This document shows positions 35,157 through 43,613 of a stretch of DNA of 64,000 nt, piece by piece. The stretch is from Arcobacter sp. EP1. GTDB lineage: Bacteria; Campylobacterota; Campylobacteria; Campylobacterales; Arcobacteraceae. Each line of letters begins with the position of its first letter. Within the stretch, counting starts at the first letter, position 1. The notes below the pieces were generated by a model. The model worked only from the letters and a program-made list of their open reading frames with translations. It was not told the origin of the DNA and did no database searches. The translations under genes were made by a program, and so were the position numbers. The stretch spans positions 195,331 through 259,330 of the forward strand of contig LPNY01000042.1 in the NCBI GenBank assembly GCA_001655195.1, written 5' to 3'.

Positions 35157-36813
35157 ATTTAATATCAAATGGAAACTGGGCATATTGTTTGTCATTTTAT
35201 GTTTTTCAATTTTTATTTTAGGGTTTACCTCCATTCAAATTAGTGAAAATGCAAAAGGTGAACTTAAAGCCGTACACACTAAGTCTCAAGCTGTGCTTCT
35301 GTTGGAAAAAGAGGTGATATCTCCTTTGTATCGTTTACGAGAACTGACACAATCTTTAGTGATGGCCCCTAACCAAACCCTGAGAGTCTCAATACGAGAG
35401 AAGTTACAAAAAACAGTTTATCAATTAGACAATGCTTTTGTAAAATATGAGATAAGCTACCAAGAAATATATTTTATGTGGATTAGTTATAAAGAGTTAA
35501 TCCAAACGACGCAAAGTTATCTTGATGATGATTTTGAAGAGGGCGCATATGTTAATGTCACAACGGCTAGTAAAGAGCAGTTTGACTTGATACTAAATAA
35601 ACTTCTTTCAATTCAAAGTCAATCATTAAATAATGCAAAAACTGCTTATACAAATGCCGTTGAAAACTCAAAAGAATTAAAAATTGAAATCATTAGTTAT
35701 TTGGCGGTGATTTTACTCTTTGCAATTATTGTTGGATGGTTTGTATCTAGTAATATTGTGAACTCAATCAACACTGTACAAGAGGGACTAACTCAGTTTT
35801 TTATGTATTTAAATCATAAAAAAAGTCGTGCTGATAAAATCGTACTGCACTCTCGTGATGAGTTTGCTCAAATGGCAAAAAGTATTAATCAAAATGTGGA
35901 ACTGGTTCAAAACAATATTGAAAAAAATGAATTAATGATTAAAGATGCCACCAAAGTTTTAGAAAATATTAAAAGTGGAAACCTAGGAACCCGATTAACC
36001 AAAGAGTCTAATAGTGATGCTCTAAATGAACTCAAACTTATGATGAATAATATGATTGATAATTTAGAGTTTAAAATTCAAAGTGAGATTGATAAACGCT
36101 TAGAGCAAGAACAGATGCTAATACAGCAAAGTAAACTAGCTGCCATGGGTGAAATGATTGGAAATATTGCTCACCAATGGCGTCAACCTTTGGCCCAAAT
36201 CTCGGCAATCTTTATGAATATGAAAGTCACCTACAAATTTAATAATTTTGATAAAACCTACTTAGAAGATAAAATACACGAAGCTAATACTTTAACAAAC
36301 TATATGTCCCAAACTATTTCTGATTTTCAGAACTTTTTTAATCCACAAGCAGAAAAAGAGTGTTTTAGTATTGAAAAAGCGTGTAAGGATGCTTATTTTA
36401 TTGTTGAATCATCTATGAAGTATCACAATATCAACTTAGAATTTAATGTGCTAGATGATATTGATGTGTACGGTTATAAAAATGAGTATTCCCAAGTAAT
36501 CCTCAATATTCTAAGTAACGCAAAAGAGGTGTTGTTAGAGCGAAAAGTTGAAAATCCATATATCAATATTGAAATCAAAAGTGGTGAAAATTTTGCCATT
36601 GTTAAAATAGAAGATAATGGTGGTGGGATTAATGAAGAGATTCTTGATAAGATTTTCGAGCCTTATTTTACAACACGTCATAAAACACAAGGTACAGGAA
36701 TAGGTCTGTATATGTCTAAAAATATTATTGAACGAAACATGAATGGTTTTATTAATGTCTACAATAACAATAAAGGTGCTTGTTTTACAATCAAAGTTGC
36801 AAAGAAAAGCTAA
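35140..36813 (+). CDS. Sensor histidine kinase of the torA cluster
   Basis: This 557-residue inner-membrane kinase has TM1 (about 9-30), a periplasmic helical region (about 31-180), and TM2 (about 183-205). HAMP and a coiled coil follow. The H-box is GEMIGNIAHQWRQPLAQIS with H345. The ATPase has NILSNAKEVLL, EDNGGGI, IFEPYFTTR and GTGIGLYMSK. The periplasmic part is helical like the TorS sensor region, suited to docking a binding protein. It overlaps the SBP_bac_5 gene by 17 bp. It lacks receiver or Hpt domains, unlike the phosphorelay TorS of E. coli, so a direct two-component route is expected. Confidence 0.93.
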   Translation: MKYINKFNIKWKLGILFVILCFSIFILGFTSIQISENAKGELKAVHTKSQAVLLLEKEVISPLYRLRELTQSLVMAPNQTLRVSIREKLQKTVYQLDNAFVKYEISYQEIYFMWISYKELIQTTQSYLDDDFEEGAYVNVTTASKEQFDLILNKLLSIQSQSLNNAKTAYTNAVENSKELKIEIISYLAVILLFAIIVGWFVSSNIVNSINTVQEGLTQFFMYLNHKKSRADKIVLHSRDEFAQMAKSINQNVELVQNNIEKNELMIKDATKVLENIKSGNLGTRLTKESNSDALNELKLMMNNMIDNLEFKIQSEIDKRLEQEQMLIQQSKLAAMGEMIGNIAHQWRQPLAQISAIFMNMKVTYKFNNFDKTYLEDKIHEANTLTNYMSQTISDFQNFFNPQAEKECFSIEKACKDAYFIVESSMKYHNINLEFNVLDDIDVYGYKNEYSQVILNILSNAKEVLLERKVENPYINIEIKSGENFAIVKIEDNGGGINEEILDKIFEPYFTTRHKTQGTGIGLYMSKNIIERNMNGFINVYNNNKGACFTIKVAKKS

Positions 36814-36816
36814 CGC

Positions 36817-37404
36817 CTACTTTGCAAGTTGAATTTTTGTCATACCCTCATCGGTTGTATAGGTATAAGTGGCTACCTTTTCTTCATCAATAGAGTAGTC
36901 ATAAACCAGTTTTGTGAGTTTCTCTTTTTCAAAATCTAATTTTTGGATGGTTATACCAAGTTTACGCATTTGGTGTTTGTCTCGAATCCAAACCTCTTGG
37001 GAAAAATAGTAAGGCTTCCCTATTTTCCAACCATACCCTAATGGAAAAGTTATTCCATTATTTAAATATGCATCATGTTTTTTGTCATAAACTTTGATGA
37101 CGCCTGCTGGATAAAAAGTAAAGAGTTCAATATTATTTTGACTGGTTCTTTTGTAAACCTGTAACTGCTTTTTTAAATAAGGGTGGTACCAAGAAAAAGG
37201 TCCTTTAAGTTCAAGGGAAGTTTTCAGTGTGGTATCAACTTCATGAAATGTCTTAGCACGTTTTCCATCCCACTTTACTCCCAACCAAAGCTCAAAAGGG
37301 ATAAAGTAAGTCATGTTTTTTTTATTTAAAAGATTGTTTTTATTCCACGCATCATTTGCAAAAAGTGAGGCGATAAATAATGAGATAATTAAAATATAGC
37401 GCAT
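36817..37404 (-). CDS. Secreted protein of unknown function
   Basis: This 195-residue protein has a short signal peptide (MRYILIISLFIASLFA). The mature part is rich in aromatics and Lys with alternating strand-like patterns (FSWYHPYLKKQLQVYKRT, WKIGKPYYFSQEVWIRD), suggesting a small beta-rich periplasmic protein. I recognise no family. It has a good RBS (AAGGAGT) and is convergent with the histidine kinase, only 3 bp away. The next gene diverges. No partner suggests a role. Confidence 0.75.
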   Translation of the reverse strand: MRYILIISLFIASLFANDAWNKNNLLNKKNMTYFIPFELWLGVKWDGKRAKTFHEVDTTLKTSLELKGPFSWYHPYLKKQLQVYKRTSQNNIELFTFYPAGVIKVYDKKHDAYLNNGITFPLGYGWKIGKPYYFSQEVWIRDKHQMRKLGITIQKLDFEKEKLTKLVYDYSIDEEKVATYTYTTDEGMTKIQLAK

Positions 37405-37526
37405 AAGAGACTCCTTAGATAAGCTATTTTAATTATATTCAATTCTTAAAAAAATGGCAATGCGTATTAACTACCTATTAATATTATTAAGATAAAATAC
37501 TACTATTATAATAAGAAGGAAGAAGT

Positions 37527-38009
37527 TTGTTAGATAAAATTTTGAATTATTGTTTTAACATGTCTAAACAACCCGTACTTTTAAAAGATCTTTTAATAGC
37601 GAATCGACAATTTAATGAAAAACTACAAGTAGACAATGTAAAACTAGGTTATCGTCTAAAGATTGGACGAGCTTATTTAGTCTATATTGTTTTAGTATCA
37701 ATTGCCGCAATACCTATTGCTATTATTACCCATAAAGCATTTGCTAGTGTTGATACACACGCTTCTATTATCGCGTCAATCCTATTTACAGCTATTATTT
37801 TTATCTGTTTTAATTTTTTTAGAATTTATTTAAAAGATCAAATGGCACAGAAAGTGATACGTGCTGCGTGGAAAAATCATTTCCCTTATTTTGCTTATGA
37901 TGAATATAAAATTAAAGTGGAAAAGATTTTTGAATCTGCAATGAAAGCAGAAGTTCCACGAAAAGATTTAGAAAAATATCTTTTAGATAACCTTGTAGAA
38001 GAGGATTAA
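37527..38009 (+). CDS. Two-TM membrane protein of unknown function (TTG start)
   Basis: The 160-residue product starts at TTG, supported by AAGGA 7 nt upstream; the nearest ATG is 11 codons inside. Two hydrophobic helices lie at about 51-69 (LVYIVLVSIAAIPIAII) and 81-101 (IIASILFTAIIFICFNFF). The C-terminal 55 residues are charged and probably cytosolic (KVIRAAWKNHFPYFAY, then KVEKIFESAMKAEVPRKDLE). I recognise no family. It lies 70 bp before the YbdK-like ligase gene, with a GAGGATTAATCCTC palindrome at the stop that may separate the transcripts. Confidence 0.7.
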   Translation: MLDKILNYCFNMSKQPVLLKDLLIANRQFNEKLQVDNVKLGYRLKIGRAYLVYIVLVSIAAIPIAIITHKAFASVDTHASIIASILFTAIIFICFNFFRIYLKDQMAQKVIRAAWKNHFPYFAYDEYKIKVEKIFESAMKAEVPRKDLEKYLLDNLVEED

Positions 38010-38079
38010 TCCTCTTTCTACCCTTTATAACTCTCAAATCTCTCTTTAGTATAAGATAACACATAGTACAATTAATTAT

Positions 38080-39159
38080 ATGATTTTTGAAAAATTTGAA
38101 AATGGTCAAAGTCAAAGTGTAGGTGCCGAGTTAGAACTACGTTTACTTTGTAAGAATAACCTATCTTTGAAAAATGAATTTTCATATGTTTATGAAAATA
38201 TTGATGACCAATATAAAAACAATTTGGCTTCAGAATTTTTAGCTTCGATGATTGAAATCAATACCCCAATTTTTTACAATGCCCATGATACTGCAAATTA
38301 TTTCAAAAATTCTGTGGCTAAAATTAATGATTGTTTAGTAGGACAAGATATTATCACAGGTACTAGCGGTGCTTATTGTTTAAAAAATGAAGACATAGCT
38401 ATTAGTAATAATGAACGTTATAAACAACTCTTTGATGAACACCAAGTATTACTCAATGATTTTCATATTTGTGGACTGCATGTGCATATTGGTTTTGAGA
38501 ATTTTGATGAAGCCTTAAAAGCATTTAATTTCTCTATTAAGTTTTTGCCATTTTTAGTAGCACTTTCTGCTTCTTCTCCATTTTTTAATGAAGAGTTGAC
38601 AGGGATTCACTCTTATCGTACCAAAATGTTTGATAGGTTACCCAAAGCTTCTATCCCAGAATACTTTAATTCTTACGAGGAGATGAAAAGTCTTTTTGAT
38701 ACTTTGTGTGATACGGGTGTTATTAAGAGTGAAAAAGATGTTTGGTGGGATATTCGAATACAACCAAATTTTAAAACCATCGAGTTCCGTGTTTGTGATG
38801 CGGTAGCAGATTTTAAACGTTTAGAGGTTATTATTGCTTTGGTTCGTGCTATTTGTAAATACTCAAAAATACGGGAAGTAAAAAAACTTCCTATGCAAAT
38901 ACTCAAACAAAATATGTGGTCAGCAACACGATACTCTATGGATGCGGATTTTATTAACTATACAGGGAAAACAAGCATTCGTGAAGCCATGCGAATACTT
39001 GTTAAAGATTTAATTGATAATAATCTTCTAGACTCGAAAGATTTAGTTTTAGAGTATATTGAAAAAGAATCAATTGCTCAAGATATGATAAAAAAATATC
39101 ACGAGAAAAATGACTTATTAGAAGTAGAAAGACTGGGTCTTTTTACCACTTCAAATTAA
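38080..39159 (+). CDS. YbdK-type carboxylate-amine ligase (GCS2 family)
   Basis: This 359-residue protein belongs to the glutamate-cysteine ligase family 2, whose YbdK members have weak gamma-glutamylcysteine synthetase activity and often an unclear natural substrate. The Glu-rich start SVGAELELRL binds metal and ATP. SEFLASMIEINTP, then HICGLHVHIGF, and DIRIQPNFKTIEFRVCDA are the family hallmarks. It is 30 bp upstream of a gamma-glutamyltransferase gene on the same strand, which supports a gamma-glutamyl substrate. No good Shine-Dalgarno precedes ATG. Confidence 0.88.
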   Translation: MIFEKFENGQSQSVGAELELRLLCKNNLSLKNEFSYVYENIDDQYKNNLASEFLASMIEINTPIFYNAHDTANYFKNSVAKINDCLVGQDIITGTSGAYCLKNEDIAISNNERYKQLFDEHQVLLNDFHICGLHVHIGFENFDEALKAFNFSIKFLPFLVALSASSPFFNEELTGIHSYRTKMFDRLPKASIPEYFNSYEEMKSLFDTLCDTGVIKSEKDVWWDIRIQPNFKTIEFRVCDAVADFKRLEVIIALVRAICKYSKIREVKKLPMQILKQNMWSATRYSMDADFINYTGKTSIREAMRILVKDLIDNNLLDSKDLVLEYIEKESIAQDMIKKYHEKNDLLEVERLGLFTTSN

Positions 39160-39189
39160 TATTAAACAAAGAACAATTTAGGAGAATAT

Positions 39190-40710
39190 ATGAAAGGTGT
39201 AGTTGCTGCTGGTGACCCACGAAGTGCCCAAGCGGGTGCAGACATTTTAAAAGAGGGTGGAAATGCCTATGATGCTGCTCTTGCAGTGATGTTAGCAGCC
39301 CCTATTTGTGAACCACTTTTTACCTCATTAGGAGGGGGTGGTTTTTTACTGGGACTTGAAAAAGATAAAAAACCTGAACTCTATGATTTTTTTGTAGAGG
39401 TTCCTAAAAAACGTATTGATGAACCAGAATTTTATCCGATTTATGTTGACTTTGGTGCAGCTGTTCAAGAGTTTCATATAGGTGCAGGCTCCATTGCCAT
39501 TCCTGGAATGATAAAAGGAATAGAAGCAGTCTATAAAGATAAGTGTACTCTTCCCATGAGTAAAATTATAGAACCAGCTGTTAAATATGCACGAGAAGGT
39601 GTTTATTTATCAAAAATGCAAGCAGGGTTTGTAAAACTTTTAGAGCCAATCTTTACATCAACGAAATCAAGTATGGATGTATATGGTATGGAAGATGGTA
39701 ACCTGATTGATGAAACACATCTTTACAAAAATCCACATTATGCTGACTTTTTAGAAGAGTTTGCAAAAGAGGGGGCGCGTCTTTTTTACGAGGGGCATGT
39801 TGCTGATGAAATTGAACAAATCACTAAAGAGCATGATGGTCTAATTTTAAAAGAGGATTTAAAAAATTATCAAATCATTAAACGAACTCCTATTGATTTT
39901 ATGTATAAAGATTATGAGATAGTCACTAATCCACCTCCTAGTGGCGGTGGGATTCTCATTGCATTTACCATGAAACTTTTAGAGAAATATGATTTAAAAG
40001 ATTTTCGATCCTATGAGCATGTCAAAGGTTTAATTGAAGCATTTAATACGACAAGTGATTTTAGAAAAGAGCATGTGGATGAGTTTTTGCATGATGAGAA
40101 ACTCAAAGAGATTTTAGATAATGATAGATTAATTAAAAACTATTGTACAACCATGCATAGTCGACTGAATCTTTGGGGGAATACTACGCATCTATCTGTT
40201 ATTGATGAAGAAGGAAATGCTGTATCTGTTACAACTACTAATGGTGAAGGATGTGGTCATGTGGTACCTAGTTCTGGAATTATGTTAAACAATATGATGG
40301 GAGAAGAGGATTTAAATCCTCATGGTTGGTTTGCTTGGGATGAAGGAATACGACTCCCTTCTATGATGGCTCCAACGGCTGTTTTAAAAAATGGAAAACC
40401 TAAACTTATTTTAGGAAGTGCGGGAAGCAACCGTATTCGCTCGGCAATTACAGGAACAATGATAAATAACTTAGAGTATGGAATGGATTTAAATGCAAGT
40501 ATCAATGCTCCAAGAATTCATTTTGAAAAAGGGGTTGTTTGTATGGAACCAGACGTAAATGAGTTTATCAAAGCAGAACTTGCAAAACATTATGAGTTAC
40601 AATACTTTGATGATTTAAATGTCTTTTTTGGTGGAGTTCAAGCTGTTGATGGTAACCTAAATGGTGGATGTGACAGCAGACGAGGTGCGGCTGTTGTTAA
40701 AGTAGAATAG
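39190..40710 (+). CDS. ggt: Gamma-glutamyltransferase without signal peptide
   Basis: GGT cleaves or transfers gamma-glutamyl groups, usually from glutathione. The start GVVAAGDPRSAQAGADILKE and GGNAYDAALAV match the family. The autocleavage nucleophile is probably T332 in NTTHLSVIDEEGNAVS, giving large and small subunits. GGGG in TSLGGGGFLLG, and PSSGIMLNNMMGEEDLNP are typical. GSAGSNRIRSAI is the C-terminal binding loop. At 506 residues it is shorter than E. coli Ggt (580) and begins at the mature domain, so it looks cytosolic. A good RBS (AGGAGA) precedes ATG. The ligase upstream suggests an intracellular gamma-glutamyl pathway. Confidence 0.93.
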   Translation: MKGVVAAGDPRSAQAGADILKEGGNAYDAALAVMLAAPICEPLFTSLGGGGFLLGLEKDKKPELYDFFVEVPKKRIDEPEFYPIYVDFGAAVQEFHIGAGSIAIPGMIKGIEAVYKDKCTLPMSKIIEPAVKYAREGVYLSKMQAGFVKLLEPIFTSTKSSMDVYGMEDGNLIDETHLYKNPHYADFLEEFAKEGARLFYEGHVADEIEQITKEHDGLILKEDLKNYQIIKRTPIDFMYKDYEIVTNPPPSGGGILIAFTMKLLEKYDLKDFRSYEHVKGLIEAFNTTSDFRKEHVDEFLHDEKLKEILDNDRLIKNYCTTMHSRLNLWGNTTHLSVIDEEGNAVSVTTTNGEGCGHVVPSSGIMLNNMMGEEDLNPHGWFAWDEGIRLPSMMAPTAVLKNGKPKLILGSAGSNRIRSAITGTMINNLEYGMDLNASINAPRIHFEKGVVCMEPDVNEFIKAELAKHYELQYFDDLNVFFGGVQAVDGNLNGGCDSRRGAAVVKVE

Positions 40711-41272
40711 ATATAGCCTTCATTTTTTTCTCATTTTATAGTTGAATTTTTTAACGTAGATAATACTTATTGTAAAAAGATTTGACTGTAGCTGAAAGTG
40801 AGTTTTTTAATTTTCTGAATATAAACTACAATACATTACTAGAATCTGACTTAATCCATATTCCCCTATAAGATACACATAATAGAACATTTAAAAATTA
40901 TTTTTATTTTTAATGAAACTAATTTATGACTTATGTATATTTAAAAATCTAATAAGTTACTTTATATAATTTTTTTAAATTAAAATAATAATATAGATAG
41001 TATAAAAAAGATTTAATAAAGAAAATAAATTATTTTTTATGAATTTATATTTACTTTATAAATAATAAATGATTTGTTTTGTTTATCCTACCAATAATAC
41101 GGAGTTATATCTGACTTAGTGGATGATATAATTTGAATTGTATTATTAATAAAAATTATTTTTTATCTAATGTATATTATCAAATTTACTTATGCTAAAT
41201 AAAAAGTTAAGTTTATTTTACTTATAGTTCATAAAACTTAAAAAATAATCTAATACTATAAGGAAAGAAATA
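40711..41272. other. Gene-free, very AT-rich spacer upstream of the autotransporter
   Basis: This 562-bp stretch holds no open frame of note and is far richer in A+T than the flanking genes, with long T and A runs. A TATAAT-like site (ATATAATTT) is near 41126. The base composition and position suggest the autotransporter and its promoter region were acquired together. No riboswitch or hairpin of note is visible. Confidence 0.5.
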
Positions 41273-43507
41273 ATGAAGAAAATAAATTATTATTTTAGTT
41301 TCATTCTATTCGTTTTAAATATGACAGTAGTAAATACACCTCTGTTTTCTGCTGATTATTCGCTTAATAGTTCTTCAACAACTACCAATGATGGAAATAC
41401 TCTTGATGGAGATGATTCATTAACTGTTACAAGTGAAGGTTCTCTCTCTACTGGTTCTGCGGGTGTTAATTCTATAGAAACTACTGGAAATAATAATACT
41501 ATAAATAACTCTGGGACTATTAATATCACGGGTGGTGCTGGGGGAGATGCTATTAATGTGAGTTCAGGTACTAAAAATACAGTAATTAACTCAGGAACAA
41601 TAACCATTAGCGGGGCAGGTAGTGATAATTATGGTATTTTTATTGATGCTGATTATACTACGGTAGAAAACTCAGGAACGATAACTGGCATAAATAAAGA
41701 AGCTATCTATTTAGAACAAAATAGCCACTATAGTACGATAACAAACTCAGGAACAATAACTACTTCAGGATCTTCATCAGATGGTATTACTGTTTATAGA
41801 AGTAATTATGTAACTGTGACAAACTCTGGTGATATTAGTACCACAGGAGATACGGCTCACGGTATATTTCTGGATATGGCAGAAAATTCTATTGTAAATA
41901 ATTCTGGCACAATTAATACAACTGGAGATGATGCAAATGGAATGATGATTCTCAATAGGAATAACACTGTAACCAATGATGGAACAATAACAACTACTGG
42001 GGATGATGCATATGGTATTGAACTTCGTACAGATAATACACTGACAAATAATGGAACAGTAAGTACTTCGGGAAGTAATTCCTCTGCAATTTACTCATAC
42101 AATAATAATACTATAACAAATAAGGGTACACTTGAAACAACAGGAACAGGGGCTCATACTGTCCGTTTATATAATAGAGCTACGTTTACAAATACAGGTT
42201 CAATAACTGCTACGGGTACTTCTTCTAATGCTTTTTATATATGGGATTCATCCAGTGATGGAGTAGAGAATGTAACCATAAATAACAGTGGGCTGATTTC
42301 CGCAACTGGTTCGTCAGGTTATGCAATCTATAATGCCAGTGGTAATGATGGTACAGATATCATACTAAATTTGCAAGCAGGTTCAAGAATACTGGGTGCA
42401 ATTGATTTAGGTGATAATACAGATACCGTAAATATTTATGGAGGAAGCCCTTCTGCGAGTTTAACAATACAAAATGCAGAAACAATAAACTTATATACTT
42501 CAGGAATAAAAGTTGGAAATACCGTTACTACAGTTGATTCAACTTCTCAAAAAGCAGTGAGTGTTGGACTTACAACATTATCTAATTCAATTCATAACAC
42601 TATTAATCAAAGAACTTTTATTTCTGAACTCAAACCAATAAAAGTTGCTTCATTAAAACTATCAGCTGATATGCTAAGTCAAAAACAAGAACCAGAAGTT
42701 TGGATAAAAACATTTGGAGGAATAAGAGACTTTGGAGGAACAGATAATACAACATCTTACGACCATAAACATTATGGAGTTAATATAGGATATGAATGGG
42801 ATTATAAAGATTCACGAGTTGGTTTAACAGGTGGGGTTGCAAAATCAGAAGCTCAATCAGATTTAAAATCTTTTGAAAATGAATCAAAACATCTTTTTTT
42901 AGGTGTTTATAGAATTTTTAACTTAGACAGTGTAAAACTATTGACAACTGTTTTAACAGGTTTTAGTGATGATGAAAATAAGAGATATGTATATGATAAT
43001 ACAAATGGATTAGAAACAGCAACATCGGATACAAACACTTTTTTTATAAGCCCATCAATAAATTTATGGAGTGCATATAAATTTAAGAAAGATTATGAAT
43101 TTAGACCTTCCTTTAATTTAGCGTATCACCTATCATATATAAAAGGTTATAATGAAGTAGGAACAACACAATCAAACTTAGAAATAGATGATAGAAAAGC
43201 GCATGAATTCACTTCAAAGATACAGTTAGCATTAGCACAAAAAATTGATATTGAAAAAGAAGTAGAATTTCGAACTGGGGTAAATGCAAGATATAGAGAT
43301 GATGATAATGTAGATGCAACAATAAGTGGAACAAGTTTTGATTATTCTATTGATGGTGATGATTCTGTATATGGTTTATATGCGGGAGTTAACTTTCAAA
43401 TATCGGTTAGAGATAATTTAGCATTTATATCAGATATAGAAGTAGGTAAATTCCAACATAATGAAGAATATATAAATATGAATTTTAAACTGAAATATCA
43501 ATTTTAG
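41273..43507 (+). CDS. Autotransporter with repeat-rich passenger
   Basis: This 744-residue type Va autotransporter has a signal peptide (KINYYFSFILFVLNMTVV, then NTPLFSA). Residues about 30-440 are a beta-helix of about 12-18 degenerate repeats built on N-[ST]-G-[TS]-I-[ST]-T-[ST]-G-x5-[AG]-I (for example TNSGTITTSGSSSDGI). The passenger is Thr, Ser, Asn and Gly rich and almost free of Cys. A linker near 440-480 leads to a 12-stranded barrel (about 480-744) with WIKTFGGIRDFGG and a final aromatic (NFKLKYQF). It is probably a surface adhesin. It lies in AT-rich DNA with a 17/18-base near-direct repeat at each side, suggesting acquisition. Confidence 0.9.
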   Translation: MKKINYYFSFILFVLNMTVVNTPLFSADYSLNSSSTTTNDGNTLDGDDSLTVTSEGSLSTGSAGVNSIETTGNNNTINNSGTINITGGAGGDAINVSSGTKNTVINSGTITISGAGSDNYGIFIDADYTTVENSGTITGINKEAIYLEQNSHYSTITNSGTITTSGSSSDGITVYRSNYVTVTNSGDISTTGDTAHGIFLDMAENSIVNNSGTINTTGDDANGMMILNRNNTVTNDGTITTTGDDAYGIELRTDNTLTNNGTVSTSGSNSSAIYSYNNNTITNKGTLETTGTGAHTVRLYNRATFTNTGSITATGTSSNAFYIWDSSSDGVENVTINNSGLISATGSSGYAIYNASGNDGTDIILNLQAGSRILGAIDLGDNTDTVNIYGGSPSASLTIQNAETINLYTSGIKVGNTVTTVDSTSQKAVSVGLTTLSNSIHNTINQRTFISELKPIKVASLKLSADMLSQKQEPEVWIKTFGGIRDFGGTDNTTSYDHKHYGVNIGYEWDYKDSRVGLTGGVAKSEAQSDLKSFENESKHLFLGVYRIFNLDSVKLLTTVLTGFSDDENKRYVYDNTNGLETATSDTNTFFISPSINLWSAYKFKKDYEFRPSFNLAYHLSYIKGYNEVGTTQSNLEIDDRKAHEFTSKIQLALAQKIDIEKEVEFRTGVNARYRDDDNVDATISGTSFDYSIDGDDSVYGLYAGVNFQISVRDNLAFISDIEVGKFQHNEEYINMNFKLKYQF

Positions 43508-43613
43508 TATTTTATCAAAAAGGTTATCGGAAATGGAGCTCTTTCTTCCCTTGAGGAGTTCGAGCCATTGCTTTAGTCAATATGGTATGGTAGTGATTAA
43601 TGTAGAATAGATA

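Noticed and set aside
43550-43613. Possible duplicated 3' end of ggt after the autotransporter (frame ending VVINVE-stop)
   Set aside because: Only the last 17-18 bases resemble the ggt end; upstream codons do not align. Kept as a short near-direct repeat only.
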